Part shown: in pieces, positions 18,137 to 27,100 of the stretch | Position numbering within the stretch: the stretch's first letter is position 1 | Layout: the number at the start of each line of letters is the position of its first letter | Assembly: GCF_002014985.1 (NCBI RefSeq) | Contig: NZ_MUXU01000033.1 | Span: 4,226-68,225, forward strand | DNA length: 64,000 nt | Reading direction: 5' to 3' | Source: Moraxella caviae | GTDB lineage: Bacteria; Pseudomonadota; Gammaproteobacteria; Pseudomonadales; Moraxellaceae | Made by a program: the position numbers and the translations under genes | The notes under the pieces: generated by a model | Seen by the model: only the letters and a program-made list of their open reading frames with translations | Databases searched by the model: none | Told to the model about the DNA's origin: nothing

Positions 18137-19030
18137 TTAGTGAACCAAGCAACCTAAGTCTTGGCTTGGCGCACTTGGATCAATACCCATTTCTTGTAGC
18201 ATTTGCATGGTTGTATCGTGCGTTACACGCGCCATAGCGTCGCTGTTCACCGTGCCATGCCCATTGCTTACAAGATGCTCTGGCGTGCTTATATGGCTTG
18301 TCTGCGTTGCTGTAGCGCTTGATTTGGCTTTTGGCGACGCATGGGCGCTACCAAATAAACTTTGGAAAACCATAACGACAATCAATGTGGTTAAAACACT
18401 GAGCAAGACAGATCCACCGACAAGCAGTTTTGTCGGTAAAATCTCAAAAAACTCTTTGACAGACAGTTTTTTACTTGACGCTGATTGCATCATTTCGCCA
18501 TTCATGACACCATGAGTGGCTGCTGTTGGCAAATCTGTCTGCTCTTGCGTTATTTGTGATTTGCTATGTGCTGATACACCTCTTAATGATGCTTTAGCAA
18601 AAATAGGGACTTGTCGCCAAATCCGGGCAACTTCAAAGGTTACATCATCAATATCCACGTCTGGTTCATTATCCACCATAGGGAATGCGTACACTGGCGT
18701 GATTTTATGTGCCTCACCATTTAGGCGTAGCATTACTGTGCCTGTTACTAGTGCAATCGGTTCTTTATAGTCGTCTGGTGTTGTCTCGATGAATTTATCA
18801 AAGCCTGAGATTTCCACCTTTAAGTCAGCGATGGCGGTTTTTGGAACAGCGTGTATAATGGGCGTTGTATATTCATGCTCCTGACTGCCTGTAGCAATAG
18901 TGAGTAGTGCTATGTCTGAACTGCCATCATCTGTTTGCTCAAGCGTTACCGATACATTGACACTAGGGCTTGTCGTGAATGTACCATTGAATGATTTGAG
19001 CGTTTTGTTTTCTTCAATTTGATTAGTCAT
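18137..19030 (-). CDS. Single-pass membrane protein of unknown function, envelope cluster member
   Basis: 297 residues from ATG 19030, spaced 6 bases from AGGTGG. The N-terminal 200 residues are soluble and rich in beta-strand and Asp/Thr. A single transmembrane helix at about 202-226 (KLLVGGSVLLSVLTTLIVVM) is followed by a Ser/Thr/Ala-rich region ending QMLQEMGIDPSAPSQDLGCL. Without a signal peptide, the long N-terminal domain is expected in the cytoplasm and the C-terminus in the periplasm, as in inner-membrane scaffold proteins of secretion systems. That analogy is mine. It lies 16 bases from the thioredoxin-fold gene. Confidence 0.68.
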   Translation of the reverse strand: MTNQIEENKTLKSFNGTFTTSPSVNVSVTLEQTDDGSSDIALLTIATGSQEHEYTTPIIHAVPKTAIADLKVEISGFDKFIETTPDDYKEPIALVTGTVMLRLNGEAHKITPVYAFPMVDNEPDVDIDDVTFEVARIWRQVPIFAKASLRGVSAHSKSQITQEQTDLPTAATHGVMNGEMMQSASSKKLSVKEFFEILPTKLLVGGSVLLSVLTTLIVVMVFQSLFGSAHASPKAKSSATATQTSHISTPEHLVSNGHGTVNSDAMARVTHDTTMQMLQEMGIDPSAPSQDLGCLVH

Positions 19031-19046
19031 TTGTGCCACCTGCTAT

Positions 19047-20012
19047 TTATTCGCGATCACCAAAAATTTGAGAGTATAGTGGCTCGCTGTGTGGGCCTAC
19101 TACGAATCGGGTTTGCCCGTCATTATCCACATAAACTGCTGAAGGAACGCCTACACCCGCGTTTGGACCATTAAAGTTGTGTGCCAATTCAATAAGTGCT
19201 TGCAAGTTAGTATGCACTTGTGCCGCTTGCTCTGGTGTTACACTGTCCACGCCCGGATGTGTGTGGTTGAACATGCTGTCTAAATCAGAACTATTTTTTA
19301 ATGACAAGCCAGCAGCAGCAACTTTCATGGTGTCGGAATTATCCCCACCTCGATTGCCCAGTGCCACGGTTGGTAGCCACTTAATAGTGCGGCCAGACGC
19401 TTTAATATCGCGTGTTTTGTCAAATAGGCTGTGGCAGTACGGGCAACGCGGATCATAAAAGACGTATACGGTATCTTCCATCTTTTTAGATGAATCTTCT
19501 TTGTAGCCGCCTAGTTGGTCTACTTGCTCTAGGATATTGCCCATATCAACTTCAGCAGCTGGCGAGTGTTCGCCTGTCGCATTTGCGTTATCACTGCCTT
19601 GTTCAGCGTATTTATCAAAAACAAGCGGAAGTTTTTCTTTGGCGTGATACACTGGACCATTAAATAAGAAGCGTCCGTTGTTTGGCGCATAAACAATAAA
19701 TTCACCGTCTGGGCTGTCTAATAGGAACTCTGTCATGCCATTTTTGGTAGTTTTGTCTTTAATCGTACCGTGTTCTTCTAGTACTGAATCAAGTTGGCTG
19801 TTTGGCATCAAAAAAGGAAGACCAGTATAACCACCTACCAAATAACCTGATACACCAAAAATACCTGCCGCAAGAATCGCTGAAGTCAATTTGGACTTGA
19901 TGAATGATTTTTTTGATGTTGTGATATTATCAATGGTATTTACCGTTTGTTCGGCTTGCACTGTTTGTGGTGTGGTTTGAATGGTTTTTTCTGATTTGCG
20001 TTGGATTGCCAT
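19047..20012 (-). CDS. Membrane-anchored DsbC/DsbG-like thioredoxin-fold protein
   Basis: 321 residues from ATG 20012 (ribosome site AGGA 7 bases before); an in-frame upstream extension to 20156 is improbable. A cytoplasmic Thr/Gln-rich N-terminus and a transmembrane helix at about 42-66 (TSAILAAGIFGVSGYLVGGY) precede the periplasmic domain with YDPRCPYCHSLFD, CPYC at 190-193, and a GVGVPSAVY cis-proline segment. The strand before CPYC and the preceding dimerisation-like region resemble DsbC/DsbG. Likely role: disulfide isomerisation or reduction for cysteine-containing products of this cluster. Gene-specific Dsb proteins also occur in conjugation systems. Confidence 0.8.
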   Translation of the reverse strand: MAIQRKSEKTIQTTPQTVQAEQTVNTIDNITTSKKSFIKSKLTSAILAAGIFGVSGYLVGGYTGLPFLMPNSQLDSVLEEHGTIKDKTTKNGMTEFLLDSPDGEFIVYAPNNGRFLFNGPVYHAKEKLPLVFDKYAEQGSDNANATGEHSPAAEVDMGNILEQVDQLGGYKEDSSKKMEDTVYVFYDPRCPYCHSLFDKTRDIKASGRTIKWLPTVALGNRGGDNSDTMKVAAAGLSLKNSSDLDSMFNHTHPGVDSVTPEQAAQVHTNLQALIELAHNFNGPNAGVGVPSAVYVDNDGQTRFVVGPHSEPLYSQIFGDRE

Positions 20013-20188
20013 AGTGTTTCCTATAAGGACGAAAAGAAAATGAAGACAGATATTAGCTATTCTAAACACTATATTAAGATATGTCAATAAGTGGTATGGC
20101 TTGCTGGGAGATTTTGTGCAGAAAAAACTCCGCCTGCCACATTTGGACTGTAGCAAGCGGAAGTCTGACCGATTGTTTGGCTTGCTGG

Positions 20189-20953
20189 CTAGAATTTTAC
20201 ATAGTAAGCCAGCTTGTATTCGCGATGTTTTGGCTCGTAACTGGTATATCTAACACCATCATCACGCGTTCCTTCAAAAATATCGCCTTTGGGTGATTCG
20301 CGGTAGCTAAGACTTACGCCATGGGTTTTGTTATTGCTGTGTTTTTCACCAAAGACAGTGATTCCTTTACCATCGTTTTGTTCTAAACGACCAGCATGTT
20401 TTCCTTTATACCAAAAATTTCTTTTTATGGTGTGGTTGTATTGCGCGCCAACTGTGAAATCCTCACCTTTATAGGCTAAGCCAATCACTGCGTCAGCTGC
20501 CACCTCAACGCGATGATTGCCGCTTTGAAACTCTGCAAACAGTTCTGCACCTGCAGATGGCTTTAAGCCAGTGGTGGTTGTTTTGGTGATAAGTGCGCGC
20601 TGCGTTGCGTTGATTTTGACAAGGGTTTTGGTATCAGAGTAATACGGTTTATCTTTGTCAACATTGCCGGTCATATGAACACGACCTTTGTACCGCCCTA
20701 CTGCTACGCCATACAAGGAATCGGTTTGTAATTCTACCGCACTTAATGGGCGTGTGGTATGAATGCCTTGCGTAAAGTGTACCATGCGTTTGCCTACGAA
20801 CTTAGTGTCGTCGTCAAGCGTCTCCAGAAAGTCGCTATAAATGTAATTGCGACTGTATTCTTTACTATTGTTTGTGGCGTGTGCTTGAGCGATGACAAAG
20901 AATGACAGCGCGATGATTACAAATGCTTGTAAGTTTCGGAAAATGGACTTCAT
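20189..20953 (-). CDS. Probable outer-membrane protein of unknown function
   Basis: 254 residues with a signal peptide (hydrophobic core ALSFFVIAQA, cleavage near AHA). The mature part is made of alternating short strands with aromatic and charged residues (VGAQYNHTIKRNFWYKG, YKLAYYVKF) and ends in phenylalanine, as expected of a beta-barrel recognised by the Bam complex. No family recognised. It precedes the thioredoxin-fold gene by 176 bases and is probably the first gene of the reverse-strand envelope cluster. The ribosome site AAGGAG lies before the start. Confidence 0.66.
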   Translation of the reverse strand: MKSIFRNLQAFVIIALSFFVIAQAHATNNSKEYSRNYIYSDFLETLDDDTKFVGKRMVHFTQGIHTTRPLSAVELQTDSLYGVAVGRYKGRVHMTGNVDKDKPYYSDTKTLVKINATQRALITKTTTTGLKPSAGAELFAEFQSGNHRVEVAADAVIGLAYKGEDFTVGAQYNHTIKRNFWYKGKHAGRLEQNDGKGITVFGEKHSNNKTHGVSLSYRESPKGDIFEGTRDDGVRYTSYEPKHREYKLAYYVKF

Positions 20954-21069
20954 CTTGAATCTCCTTTTGATTAGGTTTGTCTATAGATTAAGAATAAACC
21001 TAAAGGAGAAAACAAAAAGAAAACACTATACCCAAACCCCTGCGCGCGATAGCAGCGCTTTCAAGGTCA

Positions 21070-21103
21070 AAAAAGACCCCCAGTCCGTTAAGGCTGGGGG
21101 TTT
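21070..21103 (-). terminator. Terminator after the trimeric autotransporter
   Basis: Read on the reverse strand: ACCCCCAGCCTTAACGGACT followed by GGGGGT and a TCTTTTTT tract. The 7-bp GC-rich stem is 40 bases beyond the stop of the gene at 21144-24470. Confidence 0.85.
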
Positions 21104-21143
21104 GTTGTGCGCCCGAGGTATAGCGCGCAACATGGTTTGCTGA

Positions 21144-24100
21144 TTACCAGAACCAGCCAACACCTACGCTGCCTGATACGTTTTTCTCTGTATTAGCAGC
21201 TAGAGTGGCTTTCACGCCCCACTTACCGCCATCAGATAGCGCATTCACGCCAAACGCAATGGCTTGTTTGCTGCCGTTTTGACCGATAGCAACAGAAGCG
21301 TTTGATTGACCTGCACGATAACTTTGTAGCAAGCCAGCTACTGCCATAGCAGAAGCGCCTTGAGCTTCTAGTTTATCGTCAAGCTCGCCAAATCTGCGCT
21401 CATGTGCGTCTAGGCGATTGTTTACATCACCAAAACGGCTGTCCACATAGGTTTGGTCTGCTTTGCCGTCAATTTTTGCCAAGGCGGCTTTAGTCATGTC
21501 TGATAGATCTACGGTTTGAACAGTGGTGTTGTTCGGACCAGCAGTGTTCGTCAAAGACAGATATTCAGAACCTACTTCTGTGGTGTTATTGTGCGCATTC
21601 ACAGTGTAGATAGACTGACCGTTCTCGCCTTTAGTTTCTACAACGCTTGCGATATTGGTACCTGCCTTAACTTCCGTCTTAGCAGCTTTAACTTCTCTGT
21701 CTACATAGGTTTTGTCTGCCTTATTGGCAACATCATCAAGTACAGCTTTGCTCTTGTCTGACAAATCTAGGACGTACTTAGTGGTGTTATCGCCCATATC
21801 TACGCCTTCAACAGTAACATAATCAGAACCTGCGTCACTGGTTGAACCTTTGGCGTTTACGGTGTAGATAGACTGGCCATCTGCGCCTTTAGTCTCAACA
21901 ATACCAGCGATGTTAGAGCCAGCTTTGACTTGTGATTTGGCAGCTTTGATTGCCGCATCTTGCAAGGCATTCTTAGCGTCTACGTCAGCTGTATAGGCTT
22001 TTTTGTCTACTTCAGCTAAAGTATCTTTGGTTTTTTGATCCAAAGCTACGGTATAGATAGACTGACCGTTTGCACCAGCGCCTTCAGACACAGCAATGCC
22101 ATCACCTTGCTTAACTTCAGTCTTGGCTGCTCTAATTGCGTCATCTTGTGCTTTGTCGGTTGCGGCTTGTTCTTGAACTACAGTGTGCAGTTGTGAGCCA
22201 TTGATAGCATCTTTTGATTCAGCTGAGATGTCGCCATCTTTCACATTCGTCAATGCTACAGGTTCAGCCGCGCCATCACCGCCAAGTGTTACAGAAGTCT
22301 TGTCTTTGCTGTCATACTTAACGGCAATGCCGTCAAGCTCTGCAATGTCATCGGCATTTTTGTCGATTGCCGCATCTTGCAAGGCATTCTTAGCGTCTAC
22401 GTCAGCTGTATAGGCTTTGTTTTTCACATCATCAAGTACAGCTTTGCTCTTGTCTGACAAATCTAGGACGTACTTAGTGGTGTTATCGCCCATATCTACG
22501 CCTTCAACAGTAACATAATCAGAACCTGCGTCACTGGTTGAACCTTTGGCGTTTACGGTGTAGATAGACTGGCCATCTGCGCCAGTGGTTTGAGTTACAC
22601 TTGCGATATTAGTGCCTGCAGCAACTTCAGTTTTTGCGGCTTTAATGTCGCTGTCTTGTCTGCTGTTTTCACTATCAACGTAGTCTTTATCAGCTTTTTT
22701 CTCAACCTGCGCCAAAGTATCTTTGGTTTTTTGATCCAAAGCTACGGTGTAGATAGACTGACCGTTTGCACCAGTGCCTTCAGACACAGCAATGCCATCA
22801 CCTTGCTTAACTTCAGTCTTGGCAGCAGCAATCGCTCTGTCTTGTTCTGCATTTTTAGCGTCATTCGCTGCATTATAAGCATCTTGTGCCGCTTTATTAG
22901 CGTCTACCTTAACGTTTAGATTGTTGACCGCTGTGTTAGTTTCGTGTAGCTGTGAACCATTGATAGCATCTGTACTGTCAGCTGAAATATCGCCAGCTTG
23001 TACGTTGGTTAGCTTCACTGGAGCAGTTGCGCCAACACCACCAAACGTTACTGACGTTTTGCTTGGGTCATCATATTTAACCAAGTTGTCATCAATCAAA
23101 GACACGGTATACACAGACTGACCGTTTGCACCTGTTCTTTCAGTTACATTGATACCATTGCCTTTAGCTACTTCAGTCTTGGCAGCAGTAATCGCTTTAT
23201 CCTGCGCATCGTTCTTAGCGTCATTTTCTTTGTTGTACTGCGCTTGGGCGTCATTCACAATATCTTGAGCAGCTTTGTTAGCATCTACTTTGATATTTAG
23301 TGTATTGATGGCAGTGTTTGTTCCATGCAATTGTGAGCCGTTAATAGCGTCGGTACTGGTAGCAGAGACCTCGCCTGCGCCTACATTTTTAATTTGGCGC
23401 TTGATGGTTTCCGAGCCGATTGACAACGCACCTACATTTTCAGTTCCTGATACCACATTATAGGTTGTACCTGCGATGGTATTTGTGGTTACGACTGCAT
23501 TTGTTGCCGAAACAGCATTAGAGCCTATAGCAACTGAGCCATTGTGTACAGCTTTCGCGTTATCACCAATTGCAATCACTTGTCTAACTGTAGGTTTGTA
23601 AGCAAGAAATTCCGAATTGGTTTGAGGTCTAGGTATGCTGAGGCTTTTCTTGATAACCTCAAGATCTGTCACTTCTTTCCCATTTATATCAGTCCAAGAG
23701 CCAGCACCAGCAATGGCGTTTGCGCCAAGTGCAATTGCCGAATGAGAGAGAGCTTGTGCGTCTTCACCTATAGCCACAGATGCTCTACCAGTCGCTAAAG
23801 ATCGAATGCCCAAAGCAGCTGATGCGGGACCAAAGGTAATGTTACTAGCGCCCGCAGCTAATGAATTACTGCCAGAAGCGATATTTGAAGCACCTAAAGA
23901 AAAGGCATTTGAACCTGAAGCGATTGTTCTAAACCCATATGCAAAACTTCTACTTGCGTTTGCTTGCGATTCATTTCCACCAACAAAAGAAGCATTCCCT
24001 ACAGCGGTATTTTCTTCACCCAACGCTACAGCATATCGACCAATCGCATTTGTTTCTTTGCCAGCAGCAAAAGAAAACGTACCAGTTGCTCTAGTTGCGC

Positions 24101-24470
24101 CACCAAATGCTGCAGCTCCATCACCAGTCGCAACTGAACGAACACGTTTGGGGTCGCTAAAAAACCCGTGATGACACATCCGGCTCGTTACAAAATCATT
24201 GTTTGCATGATATTGCCCAGTTCCACAATATGTACCGGTACCTGACCATTCAATGTTGCTATTAGAAATAGACCCATGCCCTGCATATGTTGAACCTGAG
24301 CTAAAGCTTGTATTGTCAAAAACGAGACCGGCATTCGCCCCTACCGAACCCAACGCAACTGCACCCACGATGGCGGCTTTTGCACCTACTTTAATGGCAG
24401 ACTTACCAATTTCAGATACAGCAACGTACTGGCCCAAAGAGTTTCTGACTAGTTTGTATATTTTGTTCAT
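21144..24470 (-). CDS. Trimeric autotransporter adhesin (YadA/UspA/Hia-like)
   Basis: 1108 residues. It opens with an extended signal peptide region (MNKIYKLVRNSLGQYVAVSE) and a hydrophobic core ending GANAG. Head about 100-330: YadA-like left-handed beta-roll repeats (AVALGEENTAVGN, SLAAGASNI). NGSQLH neck motifs recur at several points. A long coiled-coil stalk has repeated DANKAAQD, ALDQKTKDTL and TEVKQGDGIAVSEG blocks. The last about 75 residues (GQSNASVAIGQNG...KNVSGSVGVGWFW) are the membrane anchor with C-terminal aromatic residues. The stalk contains a 696-bp duplication listed separately. Adhesin and possibly serum-resistance function follows from the family. Confidence 0.95.
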   Translation of the reverse strand: MNKIYKLVRNSLGQYVAVSEIGKSAIKVGAKAAIVGAVALGSVGANAGLVFDNTSFSSGSTYAGHGSISNSNIEWSGTGTYCGTGQYHANNDFVTSRMCHHGFFSDPKRVRSVATGDGAAAFGGATRATGTFSFAAGKETNAIGRYAVALGEENTAVGNASFVGGNESQANASRSFAYGFRTIASGSNAFSLGASNIASGSNSLAAGASNITFGPASAALGIRSLATGRASVAIGEDAQALSHSAIALGANAIAGAGSWTDINGKEVTDLEVIKKSLSIPRPQTNSEFLAYKPTVRQVIAIGDNAKAVHNGSVAIGSNAVSATNAVVTTNTIAGTTYNVVSGTENVGALSIGSETIKRQIKNVGAGEVSATSTDAINGSQLHGTNTAINTLNIKVDANKAAQDIVNDAQAQYNKENDAKNDAQDKAITAAKTEVAKGNGINVTERTGANGQSVYTVSLIDDNLVKYDDPSKTSVTFGGVGATAPVKLTNVQAGDISADSTDAINGSQLHETNTAVNNLNVKVDANKAAQDAYNAANDAKNAEQDRAIAAAKTEVKQGDGIAVSEGTGANGQSIYTVALDQKTKDTLAQVEKKADKDYVDSENSRQDSDIKAAKTEVAAGTNIASVTQTTGADGQSIYTVNAKGSTSDAGSDYVTVEGVDMGDNTTKYVLDLSDKSKAVLDDVKNKAYTADVDAKNALQDAAIDKNADDIAELDGIAVKYDSKDKTSVTLGGDGAAEPVALTNVKDGDISAESKDAINGSQLHTVVQEQAATDKAQDDAIRAAKTEVKQGDGIAVSEGAGANGQSIYTVALDQKTKDTLAEVDKKAYTADVDAKNALQDAAIKAAKSQVKAGSNIAGIVETKGADGQSIYTVNAKGSTSDAGSDYVTVEGVDMGDNTTKYVLDLSDKSKAVLDDVANKADKTYVDREVKAAKTEVKAGTNIASVVETKGENGQSIYTVNAHNNTTEVGSEYLSLTNTAGPNNTTVQTVDLSDMTKAALAKIDGKADQTYVDSRFGDVNNRLDAHERRFGELDDKLEAQGASAMAVAGLLQSYRAGQSNASVAIGQNGSKQAIAFGVNALSDGGKWGVKATLAANTEKNVSGSVGVGWFW
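21730..21887. repeat. Direct repeat copy 1 within adhesin stalk
   Basis: 158 bases identical to 22426-22583, offset exactly 696 bases (232 codons), so recombination between copies would be in frame. Similarity continues beyond this block at the same offset (for example 22021 onward against 22717 onward) with scattered differences. Confidence 0.93.
22426..22583. repeat. Direct repeat copy 2 within adhesin stalk
   Basis: Second copy of the 158-base block at 21730-21887, encoding the DAGSDYVTVEGVDMGDNTTK and DLSDKSKAVLDDV region of the stalk. Confidence 0.93.
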
Positions 24471-24493
24471 ATTTCACCTTCTTGACCCCTCCC

Positions 24494-24552
24494 ACCACTA
24501 AACCTTACACCTTTAGTGGGGGAACTCTTTATACAGCGCTAGGTCCTAGCGC
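24494..24552 (-). promoter_or_regulatory. Palindrome and leader hairpin upstream of the adhesin
   Basis: Two inverted repeats lie 24-82 bases before the adhesin start. 24536-24552 is GCGCTAGG-t-CCTAGCGC (8-bp perfect arms), a candidate operator. 24494-24522 can pair CCACTAAA with TTTAGTGG (9-base loop) in the mRNA leader. Between them the reverse strand carries TATAAA, a possible -10, with the palindrome in the spacer/-35 region. Confidence 0.5.
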
Positions 24553-24640
24553 ATCAGCTATGGTTGTTATCGGATTAGGCTAACCGCTTACATCTCCACC
24601 CAAATCAAAGATTATGGATGGAGAATTGCGCGGGTGGGGT

Positions 24641-25513
24641 TTAATGGCTTATTAAATAGCCATCAATATCAACGGTGACACGACGGTTCGGTGTCAAGCA
24701 ATCGACTTGTGCTGTTTTAGGCATGTCTGCACGGCAGTGCACCAAAGGCTCAGTCTCGCCTGCGCCCATATGCTTAACAAGATTGGCTGCCACGCCTGCG
24801 TGATGGATTAAATAGCGCGCTACAGTATCAGCACGTTTTTGGCTCAAATCCATGTTGTAAGCATCAGTACCAAAATGATCAGTATGACCTACTACAAACA
24901 CACCTTTTAGGTCGTCAAAATCTTTAAGTGCACGAGCAACTTCATTTAGCTTAGCTCTACCCTCATCTGTCAGATCTGACAATGCGTAACCATCAAAACG
25001 GAACGTATCTGTCAATGTAATACGATGCGGTGTTTTTGGTGCTGGCGTTGCAACTACTGGTGCAGCTTGCTCAATGTACTTAACAACAGTCGTTGCTTGC
25101 TTTGGCATTGATGCGTTTTCACAAATCGTGCCTTCAGTCACAGGGTTCCAATGGAATGCTTGTGCTCTTTTGTCTTTGTCAAAGCCAATGTTGTACTGAC
25201 AGGTTTCTACGCCTTGCGCTGTACGGAAATGGAACAGATAAGTCCAATTTTTCACGCGCAAACCTTCATTAAAATGTGGTTCGCCAATCAAATCATAGAT
25301 TTGTGCGCGGGTCATACCCTCTTTGATTTTTGACAAATCTTCAAGGTTTGGGAATGTGCCTTCATTGTGATTTTGCACATTCATTTTCACCTTGGCAGGG
25401 TCTGGAAAATTGACCGCGCGCTCTTGAGCGGTGTGGGAAGCTGTGGTCGCACAGCCAACCATTACGGTTGCGGCAGCACAAGCTGCCAGAGTAAGAATGT
25501 TTGGTTTGAGCAT
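24641..25513 (-). CDS. Lipoprotein with BamE-like N-terminal and OmpA C-terminal domains
   Basis: 290 residues. The lipoprotein signal ends MVGC (Cys21). Residues about 55-130 resemble the SmpA/BamE fold (LSKIKEGMTRAQIYDLIGEP, then NWTYLFHF). Residues about 170-288 are an OmpA peptidoglycan-binding domain (FVVGHTDHFGTDAYNMDLSQ, then KRADTVARYL and NRRVTVDI). This suggests an outer-membrane lipoprotein bound to peptidoglycan. BamE-like plus OmpA fusion is known in some gammaproteobacteria, but the biological role is uncertain. It lies upstream of, and is divergent in context from, the ybaB operon. Confidence 0.85.
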   Translation of the reverse strand: MLKPNILTLAACAAATVMVGCATTASHTAQERAVNFPDPAKVKMNVQNHNEGTFPNLEDLSKIKEGMTRAQIYDLIGEPHFNEGLRVKNWTYLFHFRTAQGVETCQYNIGFDKDKRAQAFHWNPVTEGTICENASMPKQATTVVKYIEQAAPVVATPAPKTPHRITLTDTFRFDGYALSDLTDEGRAKLNEVARALKDFDDLKGVFVVGHTDHFGTDAYNMDLSQKRADTVARYLIHHAGVAANLVKHMGAGETEPLVHCRADMPKTAQVDCLTPNRRVTVDIDGYLISH

Positions 25514-26111
25514 TATTACCTCTTAATCGCGCTTTGCGCAGTTTTTGTGGAAAACGCCAAAGGTTTTACAGCCTTTGACCGTCGGCAGAGAGCCGCCTTT
25601 GAACGGCTCTTAGATTACTTTAGCAGTACTTACTTTATTATTAAGATATGCTTATAAGGCATTCTATCCGTTTTTAGGTCTACAATCAAGCCCTACACAC
25701 CCTTAATTTCAATTTTTCTTGAGATTTTATGTATTTTTTTGTCAATATGCTCAAAAATTAGGCATATTCAAACGATTGACTGAATTTTGTACAACATTAA
25801 GCTCGCCTTCTTGGTCGATTTCATCAGCCAGTGCATTTCGTTTGGCAATATACATTTCTTCATCAAAAGAATGCGCTCGTCCCCTTTCAAGCTTGCCAAT
25901 TCTTTCGTCAGGCACATTAACGCCTTCGTCTCTATAAGCGGTATGCTTTGGTACGGTGTAATTTTGCAGATATTTCGGTCTTCAATTTACATCATTACTT
26001 ATGTTATAATTAGCCGTTTTTTGATGGTGATTGCCGCCAAGCAGCCGTAGCTTTTAATGCCGCAAACCAAGCGCACAATCGCAAGCCATCGCATAATTTC
26101 AAGGAGTATTT
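25514..26111. other. Long intergenic region with gene remnant
   Basis: Roughly 600 bases. Near 25589-25610 a 7-bp stem (AGAGCCG/CGGCTCT) lies in the leader of the OmpA lipoprotein. 25751-25981 holds a coding remnant (separate entry). The last 110 bases contain the ybaB promoter region with TATAAT-like sequence around 25999-26010. Confidence 0.45.
25751..25981 (-). pseudogene. C-terminal remnant of an unknown gene
   Basis: An open frame of 76 codons, with no usable start before residue about 40, reads PKYLQNYTVPKHTAYRDEGV, then NVPDERIGKLERGRAHSFDE and EMYIAKRNALADEIDQEGEL, ending NRLNMPNF. Codon use (GAA, AAA, GAT rich; hydrophilic, helical) looks like genuine protein, not random AT-rich sequence. 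Upstream the frame is closed by TGA at 25982-25984. It is most simply the 3' end of a deleted gene. Parent family not recognised. Confidence 0.4.
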
Positions 26112-26444
26112 ATGAACATTCAAGCACTCATGCAGCAGGCGCAAGCCATGCAAAAACAAGTAGAAAAAAACGTAGAAGCTGCCAAAGCCAGCCTTGCCAC
26201 CAAAGAAGTGCATAGCGAAGCAGGCAATGGCTTGGTGAAAGTTACCATGACAGGTCGTCATGTGGTGAAGCGCATCAGCATTGACCCAAGTTTGATGGAC
26301 GATGAGCCAGACATGATTGAAGATTTGGTGGCTGCTGCCATAAATGACGCAGTGCGCCAAGCGGACGAGCTGCACGAATCAGTAATGGCTGGTGCAACCA
26401 CTGGCATGGGCTTGCCAAAGAGCATGCAAGGCTTGTTCGGCTGA
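26112..26444 (+). CDS. ybaB: Nucleoid-associated protein YbaB/EbfC
   Basis: 110-residue dimeric DNA-binding protein. It has the family pattern of an N-terminal helix ([20 protein letters not shown]), a central strand region ([19 protein letters not shown]) and a C-terminal helix ([14 protein letters not shown]). The ribosome site AAGGAG is at 26101. Its stop overlaps the recR start by one base (TGATG), the conserved ybaB-recR arrangement. dnaX, often upstream, is not present here. Confidence 0.96.
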   Translation: MNIQALMQQAQAMQKQVEKNVEAAKASLATKEVHSEAGNGLVKVTMTGRHVVKRISIDPSLMDDEPDMIEDLVAAAINDAVRQADELHESVMAGATTGMGLPKSMQGLFG

Positions 26445-27037
26445 TGCTCACACCAAAATTTGAGCATTTGGTCAAGCAGCTGCAAGTTTTACCGGGCGTT
26501 GGGCAAAAATCCGCTCAGCGCATGGCTTTGCATTTGCTTTCCAAAAAACGCCCACAAGGCGTCAGTCTTGCCCAAGCGTTAGAAACCGCCATGTGCGACA
26601 TCAAAGAGTGCAGCCGCTGCCACTCTTTTAGCGATGATGACATCTGTCCGATTTGTGCCGATGTACGCCGCAGCGACAGCGAACTTTGCGTGGTAGAAAG
26701 CGCAGCAGACGTGATGGCAATTGAGCAAAGCGGCGCATTTCGTGGGCGCTATTTTGTGCTGGGTGGGCATTTATCACCCATTGACGGCATTAACGCAGAC
26801 GATTTACACATTGACGAGCTGATCATCAGACTGAAAAATTCTGCGATTGATGAGCTGATTTTGGCAACTGGCGCAACCGTTGAAGGGCAAACCACCGCCT
26901 TTTTCATCAGCGATGCCGCACGCCCTTTCGTGGGGAAAATCACTCGCCTAGCGCAAGGCATTCCGATGGGCGGCGAGCTTGAATTTGTGGACAGCCTAAC
27001 ACTGCACCAAGCCTTACAAAATCGTGCTTTTATCTGA
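26444..27037 (+). CDS. recR: Recombination mediator RecR
   Basis: 197 residues acting with RecF/RecO to load RecA at gaps. N-terminal helix-hairpin-helix ([17 protein letters not shown]), a four-cysteine zinc finger ([16 protein letters not shown]), then a Toprim domain ([18 protein letters not shown] and GHLSPIDG). The last codons and stop fall inside the first unit of a 15-bp tandem repeat. Because each repeat unit carries the same TGA in this frame, copy-number change cannot extend the protein. Confidence 0.97.
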   Translation: MLTPKFEHLVKQLQVLPGVGQKSAQRMALHLLSKKRPQGVSLAQALETAMCDIKECSRCHSFSDDDICPICADVRRSDSELCVVESAADVMAIEQSGAFRGRYFVLGGHLSPIDGINADDLHIDELIIRLKNSAIDELILATGATVEGQTTAFFISDAARPFVGKITRLAQGIPMGGELEFVDSLTLHQALQNRAFI

Positions 27038-27100
27038 TTAGCTTTTATCTGATTAGCTTTTATTTGATTAGCTTTTATTTGATTAGCTTTTATTTGCTTC
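27028..27100. repeat. 15-bp tandem repeat at the recR 3' end
   Basis: Four complete units TTTTATYTGATTAGC at 27028, 27043, 27058 and 27073, plus a partial fifth at 27088. The first two have C and the next two T at the variable position. It overlaps the recR stop codon. Confidence 0.9.

Noticed and set aside
25787..26050. Forward small frame in the 25.5-26.1 kb gap
   Set aside because: The opposite strand in the same region reads as a better protein-like remnant; the forward frame has no ribosome site.
27028..27100. Possible CRISPR array
   Set aside because: The units are contiguous 15-bp tandem copies with no spacers.
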